A DNA stretch of 64,000 nucleotides from contig JALJCO010003968.1 in assembly GCA_023101725.1 (NCBI GenBank), positions 2,337,001-2,401,000 of the forward strand, read 5' to 3'. Below, piece after piece: positions 22,860 through 36,500 of this stretch. A model generated the notes under the pieces. That model did not search any database, was not told the origin of the DNA, and saw only the letters and a program-made list of their open reading frames with translations. The position numbers and the translations under genes were made by a program. This stretch comes from Atherinomorus stipes (Eukaryota; Chordata; Actinopteri; Atheriniformes; Atherinidae). The stretch's first letter is position 1, and every line of letters begins with the position of its first letter.

Positions 22860-25800
22860 ATGACCACTATGGCAACTCCTGCCACCCCGACTCTGCTGCC
22901 GGCCGCTCCACTCGGACACCACCCGACACCAAGTTCCGTCTCTCCGGTCACCAACTCTCCGCCACCTGCGGCCACCTCTGCCGCTTCTTCCCCGGCTCCT
23001 CCGGTGGCGCACCCGGCGCTGCTTCATCAGTTCAGGGCGGACCTCTTACTACCCAACGGGACCCCGCTGAAGAGCGCAGGAGCTCCACTGTCCAGCAGCG
23101 CTAAGCCCGTGTACGCCACCGCGTCGCCCGTGGAAAGCACGCCGCAGAACAACGAGTGCAAACTGGTGGACGTGAAAGGTGCCAAGCTGGCCTCGTTCAC
23201 GGTGAAAGACACGGAGCTCATCTGCCTGCCCCAGGCTTTCGACGTGTTTCTTAAGCACCTGGTCGGCGGGCTTCATACTGTCTACACCAAGCTGAAACGG
23301 CTGGACATTACTCCGGTGGTGTGCAACGTGGAGCAGGTCCGGGTGCTGCGGGGACTGGGGGCCATCCAGCCTGGGGTGAACCGGTGCAAACTCATCTCCA
23401 GGCAGGACTTCGAGACACTCTACAGCGACTGTACCAATGCGAGGTGAGTCGTGTGTTGGGGGAGATGGTAGGCAGGGGTGACGGTGTGGGTGATGGGGGT
23501 TGCCAGGTAGCCTAATATTTGATTGAAGGGGGAGGGGGGCAAGTGCAGCAGGTGGGGTTGCCAGGTAAGTTACAAAAGAGCCAGAATCAAACACAGGGAT
23601 TTGCCTTTCTTGTTCTTTTGCTTTTAAATTACTTACTGCACATGTAGCTTTTATACTTCTAAGTTGAGTATCAGTCAGCAGATCCTGATGAAGGAATAGT
23701 CTAATCTCAACAATCACCTGGTAATGATGGCGTCATCTCTTGTTACCCTCTTTACAGGTACCAAATTAAATGAGCACAGTCCTCTGCAAGCCACTGAAAG
23801 CAAAGAATATGCTATTATCTAAATAAAACTTTTACATAGCATGATTTATTTTATTTATATCTCAGGTCCATTCAACCATGACTGACTGTTAGGCCAGTTA
23901 ACCCCTTTTATTTGCCACATTACTGCTGCTAGGCCTGTAACTAATTATCATTTTAATGGATGATAAACGTTATGATGATGTTGACGATAATGAATTTCAG
24001 TAATCCTAATAGGGAAAACACTCTTAAAAGTTTGTCATGTTATCGTGGGCTATGATCTCTGTCTCCCTCTGACGTGCACAGACACACACACACACACATG
24101 CACACATATGCTCATCGTCTCTGACACACTCACACTTGCACACATTGAATCTGACACTGTCATTCTGAGAAATTGATTCTTCACAGAAATTAATTAATTT
24201 TCATTTGGCCCCAAGCGGCAGCTTAAATCAGGACAAGCTCACTCACTCACTTGCTGATCCCTTTGCTTTCTCCCTTCCTCCTTCCTGCCTCCCTCTCGCT
24301 CCTTAATAACTTGCTGTCTTATCATATCAACACTCTTTAGCCCTGAGCATCAGAACAGAGGAGATGATTAAATGAATTCTCGGTATTTATGATGCGATTA
24401 TGTAAATTAGCTGTTTTGCAGAACTCCGATGGTGACCAACTGCATGGGTCATCAATCCAGTGCGGCGCAGAGATGTTGGGATAAAGGGGCTAAATTGGCT
24501 GGGATTTGTGGTTTCCTGGTGCCTCAGTCTGCTGTCGTGCAGACCACATGCTCGTAACAGCATGAGTTTGAATCCAGAGGAGTGTGGATTAGCTTGAGTT
24601 TTGGGAATTTATATTGTTTGATGGTTAATCCGTGCTCCTTGGAGCATGAATGATCCAATTTACACCTGCCATTAACTACAGATACAGGATGCATCAAGAT
24701 GTGCACAGATAAACCCCACCAAAAACAGCTTTTGCAATGTGTGAACAACTCCTTAGCATTTTTTCATGTGTCTGAAATCACTGCTATGCTTAAATATTGA
24801 CTTGTTTATCTTTATTTTTTGCACAAATTCTAGCTGCATTTTGTTTTGAATGCCAAATGAGAGGTTTTAAGATGAGCTTTGACTTGTTGAGCAGACCCAA
24901 AAAACACTCCAAAACAACACAAACCGCTATGAGAATCACCTTCCAGCTCCATGTGCATGGATTAACACCTGCGCTTAAGCTTTTGCGGCCCTCCAACCAA
25001 GACAAAATCCAGATGCATCTTCTGGCTGCTTTGGGATTTCTTCTACGTCTGGTGTTAATGGGAACGTTGTTATACAACCCTTGAAAATACACAGCCTCTG
25101 CCGTCTCTAATTATCCACACAACACTCAAACAGCCTTTAGTTAATGAGATCTGAAAACATCACCCGTCTGAAATCTTCAAACAACTTGCCCGATTCTTTG
25201 TCTGAGGGCTTCAAATGTGCTGCGGTAGCCATTAGTATCAGCCCCCTGCATTAGAAGTTTTTAAGTAATCCCTTGTGTGGATGAAGCAGTGTACAGTAGC
25301 AGGTAAAAAAAAAAAAAGTGGGACTAAAGATGGTTCTTGTTAAAGCAGAAAGGCTGGCTGACTTAACTTAAAAGTTTTTAGAGCATCTCCAAAGAAAATG
25401 ATGATGTGGCTTCCTGACAATGTCAAGGCTCACTGAGGTTTCTGTTACTGATTAAGACAGCCATCACTTATTATTTTCCAGTTCAGTACAGTCAGAGAAG
25501 CTGGAGGACAAATAACAGACCTGTCTGATAGTTTAACATGACTAACAGAAAGATTAACATGGACTCCTGCTGGTATTTTCTCTTCTGCCTGTTTGTTTGT
25601 TCATTTGCTTCTTTTCTAAGATGAAAAGGAAGCGATTTGAAACAGCAGTTCTGAAAATGTCCCCAGTTTTTCATTGTCTTTCTTCTCTTCTTTGTCCCAC
25701 TCTTTCATTCCTGCTGTGCACACACACACACAAACACACACCCTGACCACTGACTCATCAAACCATGAAGAAGGCCGACTTCACCCTCACTCACAGCCTA

Positions 25801-26756
25801 GTTATAATTCATGCATAGGTGGCACACAAACACACACACACACTCGCTGTCATCTGCTAACAAACACAAACGGGGACGGTCACGCCTGTGTGTTTGCTGG
25901 CTTTGCTGCTAAATGACATTAGTTCCACAGAGAGAACATGGCGTGTAGGAGGCAACCTGATCCACCGTCCTTTTCTTTCTCCCTCACAAAGGAACAGTTT
26001 CATTCTCTGCTGGTAACTCACATCAAACAGCTCGCTCAGGTCAGACAGTGTGTGCATTACACTTACATGTATACATGATGTAGAGTCTAAACTTGCTACC
26101 CCTCCCACATGTTGCATAAAAGTGGTGTAACGTGGCCAGGAACAAGATCTCGTTTTTGCCAAAGAATGTGTTAATGACAACATGTGCTTTTTCTATTTGT
26201 GCTCGTCAATCTTTTACGCGCAGAACTTGAAAAGGACCATATTTCTGCAAGGGGTTGTTTTGCCACCTGATATGTTTTTTCTACAGTTTGGTTTGCCCAC
26301 ATTTAAAATTCCTCCTGCAGGGAAGGTGAATTGTTCATTGCATGTCACAGACCTGCATTCCTTTAAAGCATTTCCTCCTGTTTAATAGTTTTAATAGTTT
26401 TGAAATATATGGAAATTTGCTGACAGTCTGAGCAAAAATTCTATTTACTGGAAATTTATTGAGATGTAAGCAGTGAAATCAAAACTTCTGCACTGCAAAA
26501 CTGTCACCGAACGAGATGGGAAGGGGGTGTTTTTGTAATTTAAATTCACATTCTCCTACAGCTCAGAAACATTTCCAACAGCAGACGCAAACATAAAGCA
26601 GGTGGAAGCGTTGCAGGAAAAAACAGTGAGCTAAATCAAACGATGGATGATAAATGAGTCAAAGTGGCCTGCCGGGTACAACAAAAGCCTTCTCTTTGTG
26701 TTTCTTAGTGGCAAGGTTCAGCCTTGTAAGTTGGCAGTCTATGTGTGTGTGCTGTG

Positions 26757-26809
<53 letters not shown>

Positions 26810-27690
26810 AAGGTGGACTCCTCAAAGCTGAGCCCCACTGCCACACCATAACTCACTGTCAAAGTCAGCAGAGTTAGGATGAAGAGGAGGAGGAGGGTTG
26901 TGTGTTCAAATGTGTTCAAGTGTGTTCAAGTATGCTTGAGTGTGTGTGTGTGTTAGGGTGGAGATGGTTAGCTCAACTTTAACCTCCGAACTCTTTTGAT
27001 GTTTTATAGAGACGAGCACGATGAGATAGAGAGGGCCTCCGTGTCTTCCACTGTGACAGGTTTTAATGGAAAACGCGCACATACTTTTACAGACACACAC
27101 AGTCTTGACATCGTCCTGACCCTGGAATGTGGGAGAGGAATGCAGGACGGTATCAGTTTAGGAGATCAGATTTTTTGCCATGATCAAACGTCCTTGTGTG
27201 TGTGTGCATGTGTGTGTGTGTGTGTGTGTGTGTTGTCCTGTCTGCTTCTTTCATGACATCATCACACAGGCTTTCCTAATAACAATAGCGCATAAAGCTT
27301 TTTCGGCCCTCGATTTGAGAGGAAAATCACGACATCAATCTTTTCCTGCCTCCTCTAACCAGCAACATAAGTCTTCCTGCGTTCAGCGGAGACGTTATGA
27401 TTTATCAAACCGGACCGTGACGGCGAATACAAACCCCACGCCATAAACACAGATAGAGGATGGAAGCTGTAAACCGCTGCTAATGTATTCCAAACAAAAT
27501 CTTGTTTAAGCAAGTTCTCTCTTTTTTTCTTTTCTCTCCCTGTCTCTCCATCTCCTGCACACACTCACATAACACACACACACACACACACAGCTGCTAC
27601 CTATCAGCACCTCAGTCCCTCCAAGCCAGTAGCTGTTCCACTGTTTTGACTGTAACACTTCCTCTTCTTTCATTACTTTTCTCTTTCCCC

Positions 27691-27741
<51 letters not shown>

Positions 27742-28503
27742 TGAGGAGGAGAGAGATCTGTCATCCTTGTTGTGTTTTGTTTCTGTTCCACCTGTGCTAA
27801 GCTCCAGCTGCCATGTTTGGCGTTTCATGTTTCAGGTAACATACACTCGCTGAGCTTAGAGGGCAGAACTCAATGTACAGAGTACCTTTCTAAAAAGAAA
27901 AAAAAAGTGTGTTTGTGTGTGTGTATGTGTGTGGCCAGAGTGTTGGCATGAGGGAGGACGTCTGGGTGAGATTTTAATTAAAGTTTGAGACAAAGAGGTC
28001 ATAAGCCATACACCCCCTCCTCTGCACACACACACATAGACACATACACAATGAACTGTTTTCTCTCTTCCCCCCCTCCTCTCCCTCATTCCATCCCCTC
28101 AGCTTGATGACTTTTCCATGAAAGGCTTTTTCATTAATCCTACCTCAGGGAACCGGTGCTCTCCAACCTCACGCACACACACACACAAAGCACACTTGCA
28201 TGCACAACACACACATAGACCTCCCTCTGCGGGTCACTTTGATGTATCAACGCATTTGCAGACTAAACACAAAATTAGGTTCCAGTTTTTTATCCCCCCC
28301 CCCTCCCCAAAATGCAACATATACAAAGGCGCACAAAATGCACCCACCCAACCACCAACACACACTCACACACCTACACACACAGAGGCCATTAATTAGT
28401 GAGCGCAAATAAACAGTAGTAAGGGAAAGGGAAGCGGCTGCAGTAAAAACCAACCACAGACTTTGGTCTCTGTGTATTTTATTTCCCCCCGCTGATGTTC
28501 ACC

Positions 28504-28541
<38 letters not shown>

Positions 28542-30439
28542 TTCATTTGAGGTGTTTCAGCATCAGTAGCTGTTGAACTCTGCTTCTCTACCTCCAAACT
28601 TGAAATCTAAAAATACATTTCCTGCTTTTGTTAAGCTCAGTGTGCTGCTTGATGTGTGGTGCAACAAATATCGTGTGCAATCTGAATGAACCTCCACCTC
28701 CGCTAAAACACCACACACACTCCCACACACGCACACACATGTTCGCAACTTTATCCCTCTTGCACATTCCCGATGTCTGCCTCTCATGCTGAGAGTGTGT
28801 GTGCACGTACGTGCGTCTAGGAGTGTGCTTTTCTGACTGCAGACAACTTGCGTGTGTGTGTGTCTCTCACTGTACGTGCGTGTGTGTGTGCATGTGTGCG
28901 TGATATCTGATGTCAGCTGTCACATCCCAGTCGGTCTGGGCCCATAATAAGAGACAATAATAACAACTCATTAAAACCGAGGGCAGGAACTGTGGAGCTC
29001 ATCGGCTCATCAAATTAACCTTTGAACACTTCATACGTACACACACTCACACACACACACGCACACAAGCCAGACACGACCCCACACATTCACACACAGC
29101 CATAGACACACGCACGTGCGCACGCAATCTACCTGTTTTTCTCCCACAGTAAGTGACTACACAATCTTTCTCTCTGTCTTTTTGTCTCTCTTCACCCCCC
29201 CACCCCACCCCCTCTCAGCCAGTGGGTGTGTCAACAGGGGATTGGTCCTTTCTGCTGGGTAATTGATGAATTATATGCAATATGCAAATGAGGCGCCATT
29301 AATCTCCTGACTGACAGCTTCGTTTATGGGGCCTTAATGACGGCTGGATTAGATTCTAATTAAAATCTGCTCAAAGACACCCCACGCTAGGAAGCTGCTG
29401 CTTCTAGTCTATCTCTCCACTTTTTCCCCTCTTTCCCACCTTTTTTACTCTAAGGCACTCACCCTCTATATCATCTTTTCTTCACACTTTACACCCCCTC
29501 ATCTTTCCCTCCATCTTCTCTTTCAACTTGATTGTTCTCGCAGTTTCTTTTGCTTGCTGTCACACCTTCTCCGTGTCCTCCTTCTCCTCCTCCTCCCTCT
29601 TTCCCCTCTTTTACTCACTGTCTTTTAATATCACCAATACAGACAGACACACATTTGCCCACAGACTCGTGTTATGTCAAGCTGCTATGAAAGGAGATGA
29701 GGTACGCTGCTTGTCATTAAGCCTGATGTGGCCCGTGTCATTTCCACTGTCAGGACATTCACACCGTTTAGTCAGAGCCGAAGTGATGTCTGACAGCTTT
29801 TCACATACTTCCTCCAGGATTGATTGAGCATGCCCAGCTCAATCAAACTTACACAGGCGCACACATCCACAAGTATCCATGTGAATCTGCTCGCGGTCAC
29901 AGCCTTTACTGAGGAAATTTGTGACATGGCGGGAAAAGGGAAATGAACGGCCAAATGAGAGGAGGACTGAAAGGGAAAGAGGCGAGCGAACACATTTAAT
30001 AAGCAAACAAATGAATGAGTAAGCTGAACAGTAATGAGGTGCTTTATTGATGCCATAGGGAAACTCCTTTTTTGCTTGCTCGTATCCACAGGGAGGTCAG
30101 ATTTGCAGTACAGCAGCCTTCCTGGATCCGGTCAGGTTTCAGTGTTTTGCTTGTTGACACTTCAGCAGGATCAGAGGTTTACAGACTTGAAGGACACTTT
30201 GTCTAACCAGGCCACCCATCTCAGTCTCAGCATGGAAAATTTGCTAATGACTAACGTTGGTCTGTTTTTTTTCCTGCAGTTCGAGGCCTGGACGACCGCC
30301 CAAGAGGCTGCAGAGTGTGACAGAGGGCGGGACTCACCACATGCTGTCTCACAGTGGGCTGATGCATGCTGGGATTATGCCTCCTGCAGGTGACCACCCA
30401 GGCCTTATCTCATAAATACAGTATACACATACGTTGTTT

Positions 30440-30522
<83 letters not shown>

Positions 30523-33500
30523 ATATGACAATGCAAAAAGTTTCCCAAAAAGTGTTATTCCTTGACTTTTTGTTTCTATTCTGTAAGTTCCCACCCAATA
30601 GAAATCACCCTTTTCTCTTCTTTTCAATTGCCACATGTGGCCAGCCATAATTTCACATTTTTAAATATTTCCCCCCACATTCAGCCTCTTTTTCTTCAGT
30701 TTTTTGTTCATAAACAGTCTAATAATTGATCCTTAAGAAACAGTCCTCCCCAGGATTCCTTATCAGTCCCTTTAGTCTGCAAACAAATAAGAAAAGTTCT
30801 AGTGCTTGCAAAAAAAGAATGCTTTTATTTTCTTTTACACATTTAAGTAAGCCAGGTGCAGAATTACATCAGTTATCAAAAACTTTTATTACTAATTATC
30901 AATCTGACAGTTTTTTTTAAATCAAAACACATGGCGTTTTGGAATATTAAGTTGTAATTAGGGGGAAATGGAAATCAATGCATGTGCTTGAATACAATAT
31001 TTCAGTAAAATAAATTAAACATGTCGTATTGTACTGTTTTTTTGTGTGAGAGTCTGTGAGACAACCGTATGACTACCAAAAGAGTAACTTTAACCTGAAA
31101 AATGTCAGTACAGAATTGCTTCAGTGTCATGTTATTTATTACGAGCAATAAAACCAAGAAAAAACTATAATTAGGTAATTAATGATTAATCCAGCAAAGA
31201 CCCTGTAAAACTTTAGATCCCCACAAACACCTCTTCTTATGTCAAGGTTTGCAATTCTGCCCTCAAGTCACAGAAGAAAGCCCGCTAATGGCTCCGTGAG
31301 CAGATTTACACATTTAAATAGTGTCTTTTGCTGTCAGCAAAGTTCATAATTAGTTCTCTTTCCAGCTTTGAGAACGTGACAGAAATGATGTTCCAACCAG
31401 CTGAGCTGAGTTGTTCCATCAGTTTGAGGAGAGATCAGGTTGCTTATGCAGAACAGATAGAGGATTGGGCGGTTTTCACTACCTTCTCTGCAGCGCCCTG
31501 TAATGAAACATTTTTTATCATCAATAGTATGAAGAGGTGGGGATCTGGGAGGTGACCGGTGTGTTGATTAATAAAATTAGCATATACACTGCTGACACAT
31601 GAGAAACAGCTCATAACTTGCAAGCTTGGTCTTTTTTTTTTGTCTTGAATTAAAAGTACACAAAGTCCTCTGTTAAGTTGAGTAAGCATTATAATCTTTA
31701 GACCTCTGAAATATAACTGAGTGTGTTTAACGTGTGACTGTAAAACTTGCTGCTCTTTAAACTTATTGGTAGCCTCTGCAGTTAGTTTTAGGATGATTAG
31801 ATATTTTAAAACGGGTAGCAGATGATAATGTTTGTTATTTGTGTATCAGAATCTAGAGAAATGTTTGTTTTTAGTGAAGTGTTTTGTCCTCTAAGAATAG
31901 TCTAGTCAGCTGCCTGCTGAAGGCCATAATGCTGCTTGTTTTCTCACAAACAGTCCTGTTGAAGTGTGTTTTTGTAAGTGTGTGTGTGTGTGTGAATCAC
32001 AGAGAAAGGGAGAAAAGTAATTGTTAGCACCTTACTGCTCTCAAAGTTGCCCTTGGCTTTGTGCTCTTCACTGCAACCTGATCTTTTCATTCCCCGCCTC
32101 AAAAGAAGCCATTTTCTATTAGCCTCCGCTTCCTCTCACTGTTCAAAGGTGCTTGAGTGTGTGTGTTGTGTCTGTGTGAGCGTTCAAGAGCATCTTTCTC
32201 AGTGGGAAAAGAGTCTTTTTCCACCAAAGGAGAGGGCACGGCGGCAATGTCAGCGCCACTGATTAGAACTGGCCACATGAGAGAAGAGACGGAGACAGAG
32301 AGAGGGAGGACATTTGAACGTAAAAGGCAGGAAAGATCTTTGATGTGATCGTCCTTAGTTGCTTTTCCTCGCCTTCATGTGCTCGCACATACACACAGGC
32401 AACGCAGTGGCTTATGTCCCGCTGTGATGCTGACATTTGAAAAGGTAAAGTAAGGAGAGGGGATGGGAGGAGAGGGCAGGAAAGAGAGGGAGAGAAGATG
32501 AGAAGAAAAGGAACAATTTGTTGTGGTTGTCAACGTCTTTGGCAGACAAAGTATTCACCGCAGACTTCCATTGTCTGAGGGGGAAAAAAAAGCCCTCAGT
32601 GGTTGAGTTTGTTGCAAATGTTTAGATGTATTGGAGATCAGGAAATTAAGACTTACAGTTTGTTTGTATTCCCTCACTTGTGTTTGCACAGTTGTGTGGT
32701 TTGTCTCAACTTTAATAATTCACCATGTTTGTCTGTATTAGTGCAAGAAATATTTAATTTTCTATTTTCAAGGCTGCTCTGTAGGTCAAACGACCATCTA
32801 AAGTTCAAGACGCAAATTAAAGCACAACCACATTTTGTCACTCTCCATTACATATTATCTAAAAGTGCACAACCTCTATTAAGAGTCATCTTCAGTATTT
32901 GTCTCATGTCTTTTTCTTTTACCCTTATAAAGATGGACTTTTTTTTTGTTAAAAGCTGGTGCTGCCGTTGGGTTGTCATCCTGTGTGCTGTGGGTTGTGA
33001 TATCCCTGTGTGGGTGAGATGAATGTCTTGGCTTGTTCCTATCACTGCTGATTCCCTAGCAGACTAAATGGCCAGTGCAGCGGTGCAGTCAGAATGAATG
33101 GCTGGCCTCTGTCTTCCTATGACAACCTCCTGCCTACCCACTGCTCTAATCCTCCACCAGGGGCCATTGATCTGGCTCTTATTGATTCCTTTTCTTTCTT
33201 TCTTTTTTTTCCTCCCCTCTTTTTTGCTTCTCTGTATCTGTTTCTCTCTTAGATCTCACTGCCCTGGCCAAAAAGATCAAGTTGGAGGCGATGGCCAGTT
33301 ACCACAGCAACCAACATGGTGGACCAAATGGAGAAAACGGTGACCACAACCCCGGAATGGGTGAGTCTCTTTAATTTTTTGTCATTCCCATGTAGACGTG
33401 CATGCATGCGTGCAAAACGTTCAGTTGCAGTAACAAAACAGTGTGGTTGTCTGAACACAACTGTGATGCCAAGTCAATACAGTTTGAGCAGCTGTGGTGT

Positions 33501-36500
33501 TGTTGAATCAAGCTGATTAAAATCAGGATGTGACATCACCTCTGTCGCCTATTTGTTTTCTTTAAAAGCCGGAAAATGAAAGAAAAATACAGCAACGATG
33601 AGTCAGGTCTTCAGATGAAATTAACACTAGACATCTGGGTTAGGTCATCCAAATAATCAAAACATAGTGTAGTGTACCCAGAGGAGAATAAAGCTTGGTT
33701 TTGTTTGCATATTTGTGCAACTCAGAGAAATTCAAGAAACATTTCCTGAAAACCAGAGTTAGCCTTTCCCTTAGCAAGCCAAAAAGTATCGACAGAAATT
33801 TGTTTGCACTACTAGTCATCATACTGAAAACACAGAAGTGCTAATGCTTAAACTGCCACTCAAGGAAAATGACATATTTAGATCTTGAAGATGTTTTTTC
33901 CCCAATTTAAATTCATACCTGACAAATATCCGATACACAATGCTGATGTAGATTAGTATTCAGGTTGTAAGATACACTGAACATAGAAAAAAGATAAGCT
34001 TTGTTAATCAACTTCCCAGCAATATATTATGCTTAGCAACTTATAGTGTGTATCATGCACTCTGCTACATGTGCTGCAGATAGTGGATAAGACGTTATGT
34101 GATGACATCATTACACCAGGTATTTTTTTCATTATTTTCTTAATATATCACAAATATCTGTATAAGTTAGGTCTTGATTGATCAGTGATGCAAAAATAGT
34201 AGCTGATAATATTTCTCCTTGGATACATTAAACGAGTCCAAACACCCTTAACTTGGCTTGACTGTTCGCCAACAGCTCATAATGTTTTAATAATGGTAAA
34301 TAAACCTTTGTCACAACTACAATGATTTATTCCTTTAGTATATAACATATGAAGCCATATGGTTAGATGCGGAAATGCTCAGGCATCACTCCTTATTTCA
34401 CTTATGTGGCACATGAAAAATACTTCAAAAAAAAAAAATAGTTGCTTTTTACTGGAGGGAACTTCAATATAGTTGTGATAGTTGTCTCATGAGGAAAAAA
34501 AAAAAAATCATGTCTTCCTTTTTCACAGTTGGGTTAGTAGTATGTCCTCATTTTGTCCCTGGAAGCTACAGAATCACTTTCTTTTGGAAACGAACCCTTT
34601 CGGCTGCCCATTACAGTACGTGTGCAGGTATATTTTTAAGTCATATGTTATTAAATCCTGCCCTCTTTACTGCTCCCCGGATTCCTGGCTTTGCAGTGAG
34701 GGAGAGCAGCCAGCAAAACTGGAGCATCAGTGGACAAGAGTAAGCACACCGGGATGATAGAGAGATGAATAAGATGAGAGGATGAAGCCAAATCAATAGT
34801 CTTCTCTCTAATTCACTATCCTGAATGCAAACGACAAACGCTGGAAAATCGATGGTGGGACGGGCGCACGCACACACATGCATGCACGTGAACACAAATG
34901 CATGCACGCAAACAAATCGGGCACAACGCCCCCACTGTTATCGACAGGTTAAAGCAACATCAGTGTGTTTAGACAGATGACAGGGCTTATGGAGGTCTGT
35001 GTGGAATACACTATCAACCTGGGACACACACTTAACATGTGGAGCGCACTGCAAGGCTTTAAAGATAGAAATGAGAAATTGTCCTTGTGTTTTTCAAAAA
35101 TTACAAGGAGATACAAGAAGAATCTCTTCTTTGAAGTCTTTGGTTTTGTGTGTTTTTCTCTACGCTCATGCCAGTAAACACCACCAGCATTAAGCATTGT
35201 TTACCATTGTATACTCAGTTACAACTGCCGGCATCTGTGTGCATTTAGGTGGCTTGGTTACCACCAGCTATTATAAACCTGTAAAGCTTAATCACTGTTA
35301 ATGATAGAGTCAAGTGGAAACACACGTACACACACACACACAAACACAGTGCAAGCATACAGTAAATACATAAGCACAATGTGTTTTTTTCCATACGCCA
35401 CCCACGGCCTTATGGGAAGGACAGGCCCCTACCAGAACTTTAACCACTACAAAGGCAGTCTCAGATTACACACACGCACACACTCACAAATGCTGAGTGT
35501 GACACCTTATGGGCTGTGGAAGAGCGGGGAGCAGCCATTTCTGCATTTAACAAGATCTTCTGGGAAATTTACAGTAACTGTTTGTTTACAGTAATGGTTT
35601 GTTTGGATAAACATAAGAGAGGCACTTTGACTTTTGATGTTTTTTAATGAAACATAAGAGAAAGTGATGGGAGGGCAGAGAAAGTGAAAGGGGAGGGAGG
35701 GTGGGGGGTGGCTAAGAACAGGGAAAAAATAAGAGCAAAAATGAAATTATAAGGGGAGGTGGGGTTGGACGGAGGGGCAAAAATTGAGCATTGGTTTCCA
35801 ACCAAACTTTATTATTTGGCTGCTGGTTGATTGTCGGAGCATCTGGTTATTCAACTCCATTCAGACAGATCTTTTGTTTGGTTTGGTTTCTGCTCTGGAC
35901 AAGTGACAGACTAATCTGCCAAAATGCACAAAGCACTGCGCATATGTCCAGCGAGCCCAACTCATAAAGTTAACGCCTCACCCTTTATTTCTTATTTTGC
36001 CTCCTGTTTTGCTTTCTTCCCAAGTCTTTTTCGTCCCCCCCTCCTTATATTTGTTCCATTTCATCTCTCTTCTTTGGATCGCCTTTTTTGTTTTGCTTCC
36101 TCTCGTTCTATTATTTGTGACAATTGTGCGGAATAGAGTCCAAGATTTTTTCTTTTGTGTTTATAATTACCCAGCGTGCATTGCTGGCCCAGCACCAGGA
36201 CTGCCATCAGCTTCTTTTGTTCCACTTCCTCCCTGTGTTTCTTTTGTTTTTGTTTTTCCTTTTATTAAATGATAAATATTTATGTCATTTTCTCCCCCCC
36301 CAACAGGATTGTTTGTTTCATGAATAGAAGGACTGCAACAGCCCACTGGGGTGCTGTTGAGAGGAAGGGTTTTTTCATAGAGTATGGTTGTCTTAAAGAG
36401 ACAAGTGTGAACAACAGATTGGCCAAGATAATGAGTTTAGTTTCAAGTTCAAAAGTGGGACTGAAATTAAAAACACAGTCATGGAAAGAAAAGTGAACTA

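Larger units (their letters stand above)
23444..30279 (+). other. dach1 intron 1, repeat-rich with candidate enhancers
   Basis: This 6.8-kb intron has no credible exon. From about 25.7 to 29.1 kb it is crowded with CA/TG runs (26759-26807, 27190-27232, 27692-27737, 28506-28538 are the longest). Non-repetitive TAAT-rich islands at 24165-24500, 28905-29035 and 29221-29385 stand out as candidate conserved non-coding elements. Confidence 0.6.

Noticed and set aside
23049..23717. 222-codon ORF on the minus strand
   Set aside because: It is the antisense of the GC-rich dach1 first exon and has no similarity to a protein family.
24797..25084. 95-codon ORF with overlapping ORF on the other strand
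   Set aside because: Intronic in dach1, open on both strands, no recognised domain.
26647..26919. ORFs with long Val-Cys or Thr-His runs
   Set aside because: They are translations of a GT microsatellite on both strands; the same applies to ORFs around 27.2, 27.7, 28.2 and 30.4 kb.
34697..34739. Possible extra dach1 exon (VRESSQQNWSISGQ) with AG acceptor and GTAAGC donor
   Set aside because: Its length (43 nt) would break the reading frame between the exons at 33253 and 36672, and its likeness to the mammalian GSWDKE segment is weak.
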